Shown: positions 1 to 8,533 of the stretch, in pieces
How the letters are laid out: each line of letters opens with the position of its first letter
Numbering within the stretch: the stretch's first letter is position 1
Source of the DNA: an uncultured Clostridium sp.
Lineage (GTDB): Bacteria > Bacillota_A > Clostridia > TANB77 > CAG-508
DNA: 33,935 nt
NCBI GenBank assembly: GCA_947244675.1
Contig: CAMXLV010000006.1
Location: 1 to 33,935 of the forward strand
Direction of reading: 5' to 3'
Notes under the pieces: model-generated
What the model was told of the DNA's origin: nothing
Database searches by the model: none
The model's input: only the letters and a program-made list of their open reading frames with translations
Program-made: the position numbers and the translations under genes

Positions 1-93
1 TGTTTCCACTTGATTTTGTACATAGGTGTTGATTACCATTGAAATTGGTAACATGATAATAATAAATAAGACTGCCAAATTTTGTATTTTCAT
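1..93 (-). CDS. Partial membrane-anchored protein at the end of the pilus operon
   Basis: Only the first 31 codons are in the window; the gene runs off the left edge. It begins MKIQNLAVLFIII, followed by a hydrophobic segment (about residues 5-24) and then VINTYVQNQVET, so it looks like a single N-terminal membrane anchor with an extracytoplasmic remainder. An AAGGAAAG ribosome binding site lies about 7 bases upstream of the ATG. It follows the 160-702 gene in the same direction, so it is probably the next gene of the Tad-like operon. I do not recognise a named family from this fragment. Confidence 0.7.
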   Translation of the reverse strand, partial: MKIQNLAVLFIIIMLPISMVINTYVQNQVET

Positions 94-159
94 AGGTCAT
101 CTTTCCTTCGTATTATTAAATAAGCTTGTAATTTTTATATTACAAGCCATTTTTATTTT

Positions 160-702
160 TTATTTTCCAGTTCCATTGGCTGTAACAATACCTGCATGCT
201 CTGCTGCTATGGTATAGGTATCATTTCCAGTTACGGAATAAAAGAAGCTCTTTAATTGTTGTGATAAAGTGGTATTTGTATTTTTTACACTAACAGAAAC
301 AATATCTCCTTCTTTTAGAGCTAATATTTTTTTGGTAGAATCATCTTTAGATGATATACTATCTAATATTTGTGATGTATACATAGAATAATAAACATTT
401 TCTCCAATTTTAGTTGCTACTGCTTGTGTTGTTTTCTTTCCTGGGTTTTCATCCAATACTTTTACTTCCATTTCAACATCATAACTATTTCCTGTGGAAG
501 AAATGTTTTCTACAAATTTACTATATTTATCCATGGATAATTTTCCTGTTGTTCTGATGTCATCTACAAATTCTGTGGTAGCTGTTGCAACGGTTAATTG
601 TGATACATCATCCGTTCTATCGGACATTGTCATTAGTGGAAATATGAACATTAGTACTGCTGCTAATGCGATTGCTACTATGGTTATTAATGAATCTCCC
701 AT
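160..702 (-). CDS. Pilin-like secreted or membrane protein (MGDSL type)
   Basis: A 180-residue protein with one hydrophobic segment at residues 4-25 right after a short MGDS start, and a long polar, Thr/Ser/Asp-rich C-terminal part with no cysteines. The ATG has a strong AAGGAGGGAG ribosome binding site. The N-terminal hydrophobic helix plus soluble tail matches the architecture of pilin-like subunits, and the gene sits at the downstream end of a run of similar small proteins behind Tad-type assembly genes. It lacks the MENA start of four of its neighbours and may be a minor pilin or pseudopilin. No enzymatic motif is visible, so the role is inferred from architecture and context. Confidence 0.75.
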   Translation of the reverse strand: MGDSLITIVAIALAAVLMFIFPLMTMSDRTDDVSQLTVATATTEFVDDIRTTGKLSMDKYSKFVENISSTGNSYDVEMEVKVLDENPGKKTTQAVATKIGENVYYSMYTSQILDSISSKDDSTKKILALKEGDIVSVSVKNTNTTLSQQLKSFFYSVTGNDTYTIAAEHAGIVTANGTGK

Positions 703-746
703 ATTTCTCCCTCCTTCATCACGCTTCTTTATTTAGCGTTATAATT

Positions 747-1355
747 TTAAACATTACGATTTGGATTTGAATACGTAATGACTCTTTTCTTCGTTTTGTT
801 GGCATCTGTTGTTTCTAATTCTTGTATTTCTTCTTGATAATAAATACCTAAATCTTCTTTAAAGGTATACCCTTTTATTATATCATAAATTCCTGTAGAA
901 TTCAAGGTTATCCCTAAATTTCTATTGAATTTGGTAATGGTTTCTTGACTAGCTCCATAAAGAATTCCTAAAATAAATTCTTCTTTTTGACTGTCGCTTC
1001 CTAATACTTCATGCTCTAAGTCAATTGTATATACAGGATGATAATTTCCATCTTCTCCTTTTTTTTGATAAAGCCCTTGTGGAAATAGTGATCTTACATC
1101 ATTTTCCATAAATACAATTTTATAATTTTCTTTATAGGCTTTATATATGCTAGGTACAATTGTTTCAACTCCTACTTTTCTAGTAGTAGATTGATTTTCT
1201 TGTACATAGGAATAATCATATTCTCGGTCTTTATAATCTAATATAATTTGTGCTGTTGACTTTACACTTCCAAAGGCATTGATACTAATGGCCAATGCCA
1301 TCATAAAGATTAATACATCTGCTGCCATTTTTAAAGCTTCTGCTGCATTTTCCAT
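747..1355 (-). CDS. MENA-type pilin-like protein
   Basis: A 202-residue protein starting MENAAEALKMAADVL, with a hydrophobic helix at about residues 9-30. The rest is a soluble domain rich in Tyr, Glu and Asn. The opening resembles three neighbours that start MENASKAL, which marks them as a paralogous set. The soluble part mentions no known catalytic motif. Spacing to neighbours is short (44 bases to the downstream gene, 29 bases to the upstream one), which fits a single transcript. Probably a pilus subunit or pseudopilin; the assignment rests on the N-terminus and the operon. Confidence 0.75.
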   Translation of the reverse strand: MENAAEALKMAADVLIFMMALAISINAFGSVKSTAQIILDYKDREYDYSYVQENQSTTRKVGVETIVPSIYKAYKENYKIVFMENDVRSLFPQGLYQKKGEDGNYHPVYTIDLEHEVLGSDSQKEEFILGILYGASQETITKFNRNLGITLNSTGIYDIIKGYTFKEDLGIYYQEEIQELETTDANKTKKRVITYSNPNRNV

Positions 1356-1384
1356 TGTATCACTCCTTTATCTATTATACTTCA

Positions 1385-1774
1385 TTATTGTTTTTCTTCA
1401 ATTTTAATATTACTAATTAATCCTCCTGATGATAATCCATCTTCTGATACTTTATAAGTTTTTCCAGTTTTATAGTTTTTAGCGTTACTAGAATTTGCTG
1501 CTGCTCCATTAATTTTTACTTTTCTTGATTCATCATCTGTTGAACGGTTATTAGCATTTACTGCATTAATTAATGCATTTACATTAGCTCCTCTTACATT
1601 TTCTCCGAAATATTGTTCAAATTTTTGGTTAAAACTATTAATTTCCACCTCTGTCATGGCATCTTGATTAACAACTCCTGCTGCTTGTTGATAAATCATT
1701 ATTCCTAATGATATAATTAAAATTGATAATAAAATAGCTCCTGCTATAATTAATGCTTTTGATGCATTCTCCAT
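1385..1774 (-). CDS. MENASK-type pilin-like protein
   Basis: Encodes 129 residues beginning MENASKALIIAGAILLSILI, with the hydrophobic helix spanning about residues 8-28. The soluble tail includes NSFNQKFEQYFGENVRGANV, a segment also seen as FNxQFE-Y-x-x-x-x-RG in the 2878-3567 paralog. An in-frame start 48 bases upstream exists, but the internal ATG at 1774 is preferred because AAGGAGGAAAAA sits just upstream and all paralogs start here. Probably a major or minor pilin of the Tad-like system. The sequence TTC GGA occurs with C in the wobble position and is read normally. Confidence 0.8.
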   Translation of the reverse strand: MENASKALIIAGAILLSILIISLGIMIYQQAAGVVNQDAMTEVEINSFNQKFEQYFGENVRGANVNALINAVNANNRSTDDESRKVKINGAAANSSNAKNYKTGKTYKVSEDGLSSGGLISNIKIEEKQ

Positions 1775-1849
1775 AATTTTTTCCTCCTTTGAATTTTTGT
1801 TTTTATATCTATTTACTAACATTTTTCGCTAGTAACATTAATAACATAT

Positions 1850-2279
1850 TTATATAATTTGTTCAAATATCATCTTTTTTACTTTTCCTGTTTGGTTATG
1901 ATATTCTAATTTTGTACATTTGAATTTTATTTCGCCATAAAATCTTACAAACTTGTCCATTCCACCATTATATAATGTTTCCATTTTATAATTTGTTTCA
2001 TTATCTGTCATATAGATATCAATCTGTATAGAATTTGTATCATTGGCTATGTAATTTCCTTTTTTGTCTTTTTCTATTTCGTTTATCTCATTGTTATCTA
2101 CTGCTTTATTAATGATAGTTGTTAATTCTGCTCCATAAATTTCTTGACCGCTGGTAATTTTCAAATGGTCTATTTTGCTTTTTCGCTTCATAAAAATTCA
2201 CTTTATAATTTAAGTATAAATAGGAAATTCCTACTACTATGATAACAATTAATAAGAAAAAGATAGCTAATTTTTTCAT
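1850..2279 (-). CDS. Pilin-like protein, read through a CGGT +1 site
   Basis: Read from the ATG at 2279 (GGGA ribosome binding site), the protein begins MKKLAIFFLLIVIIVVG, a typical membrane anchor, and continues to a CAG CGG TCA at 2150. In zero frame it stops 12 codons later. Skipping the C gives Q-G-Q-E-I-Y-G-A-E-L and an open frame to 1850, for a total of 142 residues. The GxEIYGAEL-NKA segment resembles the RGANVNALINA segment of neighbouring pilin-like proteins. A simple ORF call would start at an internal ATG (2191) and lose the membrane anchor. The length is 430 bases, one more than a multiple of three, as expected for a single +1 event. Confidence 0.72.
2147..2150 (-). other. CGGT +1 recoding site 1 (pilin-like gene)
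   Basis: Zero-frame CAG CGG TCA; the C is skipped so GGT (glycine 44) is read. It joins the membrane-anchor frame to the soluble-domain frame. Confidence 0.7.
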
Positions 2280-2321
2280 TTCTTGTCCCTTTTTACATTA
2301 TATAATTTTATTTTAAAAATT

Positions 2322-2849
2322 TCAATCTTTTTGTTTGAAATTTACTTGGTATACTCTTCCAGTTTCTTGGCTATGTTTTACAGTACATTCATATTGGGCT
2401 AAATTGGTTATATGATCTTCTGCATTATTATTCATTCTGCTTTTTAATTCATCTGCAATAATTTTGTTATAATAATTTATAACATTTGTTGTATTTTCAT
2501 TGTATCCTCTTTCAATTGGTACATAATTATTAGCATCATTTTTTAAAATAACAGAAATATAAAAGTCCTTTCCTGTTGTTATTGATACTCTTTTTTCAAA
2601 CTCATGATAAATATTATTTTCTGTTGCTAAATTAGCTACTGTTACTACATCATAAATGGTAAGACCCTCTTTTCCTTCATAACTATTGAATTGTGCATTA
2701 AATTGAATTAATTGTTGCTGTTCTTGTTGTTTATGAAGTTCTGCTGATGTAGTACCAAATGATACAAAGATGTAAACAGCTAATGATAAAACCAGTACCC
2801 CGATTAGTACACTTGCTGCCATCAGCAAGGCTTTTGATGCATTCTCCAT
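2322..2849 (-). CDS. MENASK-type pilin-like protein
   Basis: A 175-residue protein starting MENASKALLMAASVLIGVLV, with a hydrophobic helix at about residues 8-30 followed by a Gln-rich segment (KQQEQQQ) and a polar domain ending in QVNFKQKD. It belongs to the same paralog set as 747-1355, 1385-1774 and 2878-3567. The segment FNAQFNSYEGKEGLTIYDVV aligns by eye with FNNQFETYARKDIRGSDMIS of the next paralog, so the similarity extends beyond the membrane helix. ATC GGG near 2793 has C in the third codon position and is read normally. Probable pilus or pseudopilus component. Confidence 0.78.
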   Translation of the reverse strand: MENASKALLMAASVLIGVLVLSLAVYIFVSFGTTSAELHKQQEQQQLIQFNAQFNSYEGKEGLTIYDVVTVANLATENNIYHEFEKRVSITTGKDFYISVILKNDANNYVPIERGYNENTTNVINYYNKIIADELKSRMNNNAEDHITNLAQYECTVKHSQETGRVYQVNFKQKD

Positions 2850-2877
2850 AACCTAACCCTTTCTTCTATTGTTTGTT

Positions 2878-3567
2878 TTAACCTAATTTATTGGTACACT
2901 TAAATTCCATGTAAATAATTCTTCCTGTTTTTGAATCATACTGTGTTTTATTGGTATCACAATCAAAATATAATCTTTTAAATTGTGAATATTGATAATA
3001 GATTTTTGTATCATTTTGTACTTTTTCTAATCCACCATAAGTATCTATTAACTTTGGCAAAAACTTTTGTACTTTTTGTGCATCTGCCCCATCTACTACC
3101 TGACTGATATTTTTGGCTAAATTAGTTATATATTTTGATTGGTATTTTTCTTCTAAATCTTTTACTTTCTTATTTACACCTTGTATTGTATCTTGTGTAA
3201 TCTCACTTCCAGCAAACCATAAATTTTTATCAGCATCTGCATATAAAATAGTTGAAGTTGTTTTTTGAATACCCATTACTTTTATATTCATCACCTGGTA
3301 TTGCTCTTGACTTGTCGCTCCTGTTTTTCGCTGATTATAATCTACTACTCTATTTAAAAGTGAAATCATATCACTTCCTCTTATGTCTTTTCTAGCATAA
3401 GTTTCAAATTGATTATTAAATTCTATTACTTGTGATTCCCTTTTATTTTCTGTATCAGAACTTTGATAATTTGATAAATTACTAAACATAAAAACTAAAA
3501 GTCCAATTATCATCAAGGCAATTAAAACACTTCCTGCCATAATCAGAGCTTTTGATGCATTCTCCAT
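2878..3567 (-). CDS. MENASK-type pilin-like protein
   Basis: A 229-residue protein, the longest complete member of the paralog set, starting MENASKALIMAGSVLIALMI. The hydrophobic helix covers about residues 8-30. The soluble domain carries FNNQFETYARKDIRGSDM and ends in a segment with a Cys (YFDCDTN) and IIYMEFKCTNKLG. The C-terminal TGRIIYMEFKC resembles TGKVKKMIFEQ in the 1850-2279 product and TGRVYQVNFKQ in the 2322-2849 product. It is first in the pilin run, 13 bases after the TadB/C-like gene. A GGAGGGAA ribosome binding site precedes the ATG. Confidence 0.78.
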   Translation of the reverse strand: MENASKALIMAGSVLIALMIIGLLVFMFSNLSNYQSSDTENKRESQVIEFNNQFETYARKDIRGSDMISLLNRVVDYNQRKTGATSQEQYQVMNIKVMGIQKTTSTILYADADKNLWFAGSEITQDTIQGVNKKVKDLEEKYQSKYITNLAKNISQVVDGADAQKVQKFLPKLIDTYGGLEKVQNDTKIYYQYSQFKRLYFDCDTNKTQYDSKTGRIIYMEFKCTNKLG

Positions 3568-3580
3568 AAAAATTCCCTCC

Positions 3581-5656
3581 TTATTTTGCTGCTGTCATAG
3601 AACTAAATGATGATGACATACTTGTTAATCCAACAAATACAAGTGGAACAATTAAGTAACCAACAAACAAGCATACCATAGGAGCAAATCCTATTGCCTT
3701 TCCAATCATTCCTTTTTTCTTAATTAGTCTTTCGTTTGATTCTTTTCTTTTTTCTTGATAATAATCTCTTTCTGTATCTAACTCATCAAATGCATCGGTA
3801 ATTGGTATCTTTTCTACTGCTGCTTGTAAGCTTTCAATAATTCTTACAAATTGTTGATAACTTACATCCTCTTTCATTGTCTCTAAAGCTTCCCATGCAC
3901 CAGATTCATAGTTGTTAACACATTTGGTGATTGGTGCCCTGAAGATATTAGAATATCTCTCTAGCCATTCTAGGATAATTTCAACATTTACCCTCTCAAT
4001 TTTCATTAGCATTAATATAATTGTTTGGAATTGCATTACTTCGTCTTCCATCTCTAACTGTCTCATTTTCACTTGGAAAATTAACAAAGCAATTGGTGCC
4101 ATATATGCAACTACTGAGAATACAAAAGCTAGTAATAATTCAAACCATTGCATATATTCACTATTCACAATTTTTAATTTTCCTTGAATTCTCTCAACTG
4201 TTTTTGCAATTTCTTCATCTTGTGCATTTTCATAAAATTTTAGTTTTCTTACTGCTCTTTCTACTTGTTTATCTTCTACCTTCAACTTTCCTTTAAATTG
4301 CTCTAATACTTTATTGTCTTGCTCTGTTACTTCCATTGCTTTTTTAGCATCTTTGTCAGATAAACCACCAATAATATCATAATCAGTTGTTGGTTCTGTA
4401 TAAACATAATTAATAGCAATCAAGTGTAATTGTGAAAATAGAAAAATAGATACAAAGAATGTTATAATTGCCATAGCAATTCTATTGATAAATAACCACT
4501 CCATTTTTAGTGGAGATGCTGAATCTTTTAAGTTCTTTTGAATTTTTCTATATTCTTTTGTTCCCTTCTTTGGTATAAATAAATCTACTATTTTTTTAAT
4601 TGGTGCTTTTTTGTACAATTTTTCTTGCCATGGATTTTCTGTATTTTTCGTATTTGATCCTGTTGAACCATTATCTTTTAACTTTCTAATTAAAATGTAA
4701 GAAGCAAAAGTAATAATTAAAATTAGAATCTGTACAATCATTCCTGCTTTTCCTTGATACCAACTAGCAACAAATGAAAAGTTACTAATAGCCCAATTTT
4801 TTAATGGTTCTAATAATAAAACTGGTGCAATCGAAATTAATGATAAACTTTGGAACACATAATTTAATTTATCTCTTTTTAAAATTTCCAATTGCATTTC
4901 TTGTGTAATATTGTTAATGTTCTTTAAGTATAATGATGCACCATCTACTTTTCTATCTCCAAATTCTTTGGTTAGATAAGAAACTCCAGCAAATTCTTTT
5001 AAAAAGCTATTTGGCGCTACATCGTAATATTTTTCTAATTCCATTTCTGGATCATTAGAAATTAGTATTTCATATATTTTTTCTCCTTGTCTGGATACAT
5101 TCATTTCTTCATCTTGTGATACTTGGTAAATGGCTTCTTCTACCATGTTAAATTCATGATATGCATGTCTAATTTCTGAGAAAAAGTCAATTTGTTCTTT
5201 TAGCATATCATTGTCTATCTTATCTACGTAACCATCAATTAAAATATCAATCATAAAGAATTCAAAAATTAATAAGATAAACATTAATAAGAAGTTCTCA
5301 GAAGTAAGGAAGATAGTAATTAAAAAGGTTGGAATAATGACTAAGATTGCTCTTGTTAATATTTTAGCAGTTCCTTTTCTGGTATTGTATTCATCATCAA
5401 TATTAACAATTTCTAACCTTCTTCTTATTTTTAGGGCATATCTTTTGATAAATGGTATTTTTATGTATGATAAATACAATTTTTGGTACCATACCTCAGA
5501 TGAATGCTTATTTTGTTTCGTTCCTTGTTGCAAGGCTTGAATTTTCTTGTATTCTGATTTTTGCATTTTCTTAGCTATTGAAAAATAAGCAAATATAATC
5601 AATGCAAAAGCTCCTGCTGCACCACCCATCAAATACAATAACATATTGTTATCCAC
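3581..5656 (-). CDS. TadB/TadC-like inner-membrane platform protein (double module)
   Basis: About 691 residues, roughly twice the usual length of one type II secretion F-domain protein. Two similar halves are visible: residues about 1-320 (membrane helices near residue 10, around residue 105-130 and near 270-320, with a cytoplasmic EIRHAYHEFNMVEEAIYQV helix) and residues about 375-691 (helices near 385, 500 and at the C-terminus, with ILMLMKIERVNVEIILEWLE). This suggests TadB and TadC joined in one chain; such proteins form the inner-membrane platform that the ATPase acts on. I prefer a GTG start at 5656 with AGAGGTG nine bases upstream; GTG 5668 and ATG 5644 are alternatives. No CGG codon occurs in any phase of this gene. 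Confidence 0.82.
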   Translation of the reverse strand: MDNNMLLYLMGGAAGAFALIIFAYFSIAKKMQKSEYKKIQALQQGTKQNKHSSEVWYQKLYLSYIKIPFIKRYALKIRRRLEIVNIDDEYNTRKGTAKILTRAILVIIPTFLITIFLTSENFLLMFILLIFEFFMIDILIDGYVDKIDNDMLKEQIDFFSEIRHAYHEFNMVEEAIYQVSQDEEMNVSRQGEKIYEILISNDPEMELEKYYDVAPNSFLKEFAGVSYLTKEFGDRKVDGASLYLKNINNITQEMQLEILKRDKLNYVFQSLSLISIAPVLLLEPLKNWAISNFSFVASWYQGKAGMIVQILILIITFASYILIRKLKDNGSTGSNTKNTENPWQEKLYKKAPIKKIVDLFIPKKGTKEYRKIQKNLKDSASPLKMEWLFINRIAMAIITFFVSIFLFSQLHLIAINYVYTEPTTDYDIIGGLSDKDAKKAMEVTEQDNKVLEQFKGKLKVEDKQVERAVRKLKFYENAQDEEIAKTVERIQGKLKIVNSEYMQWFELLLAFVFSVVAYMAPIALLIFQVKMRQLEMEDEVMQFQTIILMLMKIERVNVEIILEWLERYSNIFRAPITKCVNNYESGAWEALETMKEDVSYQQFVRIIESLQAAVEKIPITDAFDELDTERDYYQEKRKESNERLIKKKGMIGKAIGFAPMVCLFVGYLIVPLVFVGLTSMSSSFSSMTAAK

Positions 5657-5682
5657 TTCTTCTCTCACCTCTTTTTTCTATG

Positions 5683-7674
5683 TTATGCTTCTGTCGTAGC
5701 TGTTTTTGGTTTTCTTCCACGTTTGCTTGTTTGTGTTTCTCCTTCTGGAAGATCTCCCATTGCTGCTTGCACACTTTGACGTATTTTATTTCCCCAATGT
5801 TTTTCAATAAATTGATCAAATTTTTCCATATCTGTATCATCCATATTTGCTCTCATATCTCTTAAGTTTTCTGGTGAAATTGGATTGGTAATGATATATT
5901 CTCCATCCACATATTCTAATACATTTCTATGGATATATAATTGTCTATCTGTTATTTTTTCAAAATAATGTGTTGCATTATCAAAAAATTTGTCAAATTT
6001 TCCTTCTAAAGTTTTTTCTTTTCTATGGTCAAATGTATATTCATTTTTTTCTTCTACTGGAATACACTCTGTAATTCTTTCTACATATCTTTTTCCTCTA
6101 AAGTCTTTTGTTAAATGAATATCAAAATTTAATACTTGTACAACTTGCTCTTCTGCTGTTTTTTCATTTTTAAATACTCCTGCACGAAGCATTGAGTTTC
6201 TAAGAGCTGTTACTAAGTTTGGAAAAGTTTTAGCATGGTGTGTAAATAAGGTAAATTTAGAAGCAACTTGGGCAGCTTGTATCATCCAAGATGCTACGGG
6301 GTCTGTTGCAACTTCTCCGAATAATATTTACAGAACCGTCAGTTTTCTTTTGAACGTCCAATCCTTCTTGTCCTGATATAGTTTCTGTTTCTCTAAAAGT
6401 TAATATATTTCTAGTTGGATAAATTTTTCTTAAGTGAAGCTCGAATGCTGTTTCTTGAACACGGATATTCATTGTTTCATAAATGTTTTCAATCATACCC
6501 ATTAGCATTGTTGTTTTACCACAACCTTGTTCACCAGTAATAGAAATAATTCTTGCTCCTTTTACTAAATATTTTAATAGTTCAATAGAATCTTCACATC
6601 CTGGTTCCCCTTTAAACCATTGCTCTAAAGTTGAACGTTTTACGTCAAATTTTCTTACAAAGAACGCCCATGTTTCTGAGAAACTAGGTCTTACAACAAC
6701 AACTCTAGAACCGTCTTTCATTTCATTAATTTTATAACCATTTGTGTCTGATAATTGTCCAGGGTTATTGTATTTATAAATATTTTGACATACTCTTTTT
6801 AGCTCAGCTTCTGTTCCAAAAGATAAAAATTCTAAACGAATAGATTTACCTTGGAAGAAAATCCAAATACTATCACAAGCTCTTGGTACTTTATGTTCTG
6901 CTACTTGTTCTAAATAATCACCATCATCAGCCTGTGCTACTTGACTTAAAAAGCTCTCTGGAAGACCTGATACACCGTCCTGATATTCCGGTCAATGTTC
7001 ATATCTCTTACTTCATCAATACTACTATATCCTTTATAATATTGATAAATTCTTTGTACAACAACTCCTAATTTATCTTCAAATGATAAAATGATATTTT
7101 CTTTTTCATAAATTTCTTCAATTTCTTGGCAAGTAATTACATAAGAAGGTTTTGTTTCCCCTTCTACATATTTTAAAGTTGCTAAATTGTATTTTTTAAT
7201 TAATTCTGTTAAAGCTTCATAACCAAATTCTTTTTTGTAAGTATAAATTAATATATCAAATTTGTCTTGTGCTGTTAAAAGGGAAGGAATATCAAAAGAG
7301 ATGGCTTTTGATATATTACTCTCTGTTACACCATATTCTTTTTCTAATAAGTCAAAAATTAATTCTTTTACATATTTTTTATCATTAACATCTCCATAAG
7401 TACATCCTTTTAATGCTTTTTTTAACTCATATTTTTTGTTTTTTCTTCTTTTTAATTCTTCTTCTGATAAACCAATATCATAAAGGTTAATTTTAGTAAT
7501 TTCATCTAGTCTTCTCTTTACAAATTCAATCATTTTTTCTATGGTGTAAGTTTTATCATCAACATCTACTTGAACCTCAACTTCTGCTTCTTTCTTTTTC
7601 TTAATACTACGTTGTACCATATAAATTGCAACTCCAATTACGACTAGTATTAATATGATGTTTGTTATGGTCAT
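5683..7674 (-). CDS. CpaF/TadA-like pilus assembly ATPase with three CGG +1 sites
   Basis: Reading through three CGGW sites gives a 662-residue protein. It has an N-terminal membrane helix (MTITNIILILVVIGVAIYM), a helical N-domain, and a secretion-ATPase domain with Walker A GEQGCGKT at about residues 380-387, then RETETISGQEG and, across the third site, IIGEVATDPVASW followed by AAQ (a Walker B/His-box-like region). The C-terminal tail is basic (KRGRKPK). Without recoding, the ORFs would be three fragments: a 242-residue one, a middle piece with no start codon near its 5' end, and a 200-residue one. The middle piece continues in frame upstream of 6721 to GGVSGLPESFLSQVA at 6974, with no stop. 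It powers pilus assembly, next to its ParA-like and TadB/C-like partners. Confidence 0.88.
6316..6319 (-). other. CGGA +1 recoding site 4 (CpaF-like ATPase)
   Basis: Zero-frame ATT CGG AGA; skipping C gives I-I-G-E-V-A-T-D (glycine 452), at the position where secretion ATPases have a conserved G-E motif. Confidence 0.85.
6974..6977 (-). other. CGGT +1 recoding site 3 (CpaF-like ATPase)
   Basis: Reached only after the site at 6987 has shifted the frame: GGA CGG TGT becomes GGA [C]GGT GTA, glycine 233. The two sites are 13 bases apart. Confidence 0.82.
6987..6990 (-). other. CGGA +1 recoding site 2 (CpaF-like ATPase)
   Basis: Zero-frame GAC CGG AAT; skipping C gives D-G-I-S-G (glycine 229) and leads straight to the next site. 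Confidence 0.82.
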
Positions 7675-7697
7675 ATCTAGGTTCCCTCATTACCTAT

Positions 7698-8531
7698 TTA
7701 TCTCAAATTTTCTAATCGATATATAATATTATCTGCTGTTCTTCTTACTTCTGCTAAAAAGAATCCATTTCTATCTTCTTCTTCTGTTTTTCTAAGACTT
7801 AAAAATAAATCTGGCACTTTAGCTTCTTCACATGCTTCAAAAAATAAAGTATTATATGGTATCGTTGAAACTTTATTTCTTTCTCCTAAATACCTAGAAA
7901 TATTTTTTATGTTATATTTGGAAAATTTGTCATATTTTCCAATAAGTAATAATGCTTTTTTGGATTTAAAGATTGGTCTTTCTTCTCGAATCTCCATAAA
8001 GTCATTAATTCTTGTTAATCTTTGGCTTAGTGATACAACAACTAAATTAGATCCTTCTAATATAGTCTCTTCTACATTATCCTGTACTTGCTTGTCTAAA
8101 TCAACAAATACTAAATCATAATAGTTATTAGCTAAACTAATTATATCTGGGTAATATCTTCTTAAGTCTTCATATTCATCTTTTTCCCCTTTAAATGTAG
8201 GTAGTATTTCTAATCTATCTTTAAATATAATTTTTGTGTAATTTGTAATATGGTCTGGTGATAACTTGTTGCTTTTCATAATTCTAGCTAAACCTGCTAT
8301 TCCTTCTTCCATCGTTACATTGGTATTTGGACCAAATAGTCCACGATTTTTTTTGTCTTTTCCTGCTGTTGGTTCCCAATAACAATTATCTAATCCATCA
8401 TCTTGATATCCTGTTGTAATAACTAATATTCTATAGTTATGTTCAATTGCTAAATGAGTACAAATAGCAGCTATTGACAATGTTTTTCCAGATTGTTCTT
8501 TTCCATTGTTCCAAAATGTTATAATTGCCAT
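7698..8531 (-). CDS. ParA/CpaE-like P-loop ATPase of the pilus cluster
   Basis: A 277-residue protein with an N-terminal deviant Walker A motif, TFWNNGKEQSGKTLS (residues 5-19), as in MinD/ParA-family ATPases. LVFVDLDK near residue 140 fits the Walker B/A' strand, and NLVVVSLSQRLTRINDF follows. CpaE-type ATPases place or regulate Tad pilus machines. It starts with ATG behind an AAAAAGGAGG ribosome binding site and lies 23 bases upstream of the ATPase gene. There is no receiver domain at the N-terminus, unlike classical CpaE. No CGG in frame. Confidence 0.8.
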   Translation of the reverse strand: MAIITFWNNGKEQSGKTLSIAAICTHLAIEHNYRILVITTGYQDDGLDNCYWEPTAGKDKKNRGLFGPNTNVTMEEGIAGLARIMKSNKLSPDHITNYTKIIFKDRLEILPTFKGEKDEYEDLRRYYPDIISLANNYYDLVFVDLDKQVQDNVEETILEGSNLVVVSLSQRLTRINDFMEIREERPIFKSKKALLLIGKYDKFSKYNIKNISRYLGERNKVSTIPYNTLFFEACEEAKVPDLFLSLRKTEEEDRNGFFLAEVRRTADNIIYRLENLR

Positions 8532-8533
8532 TT

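Noticed and set aside
6329..6335. GAC GGT and similar CGG-containing strings as extra recoding sites
   Set aside because: The C is the third base of the previous codon; the zero frame continues correctly through them.
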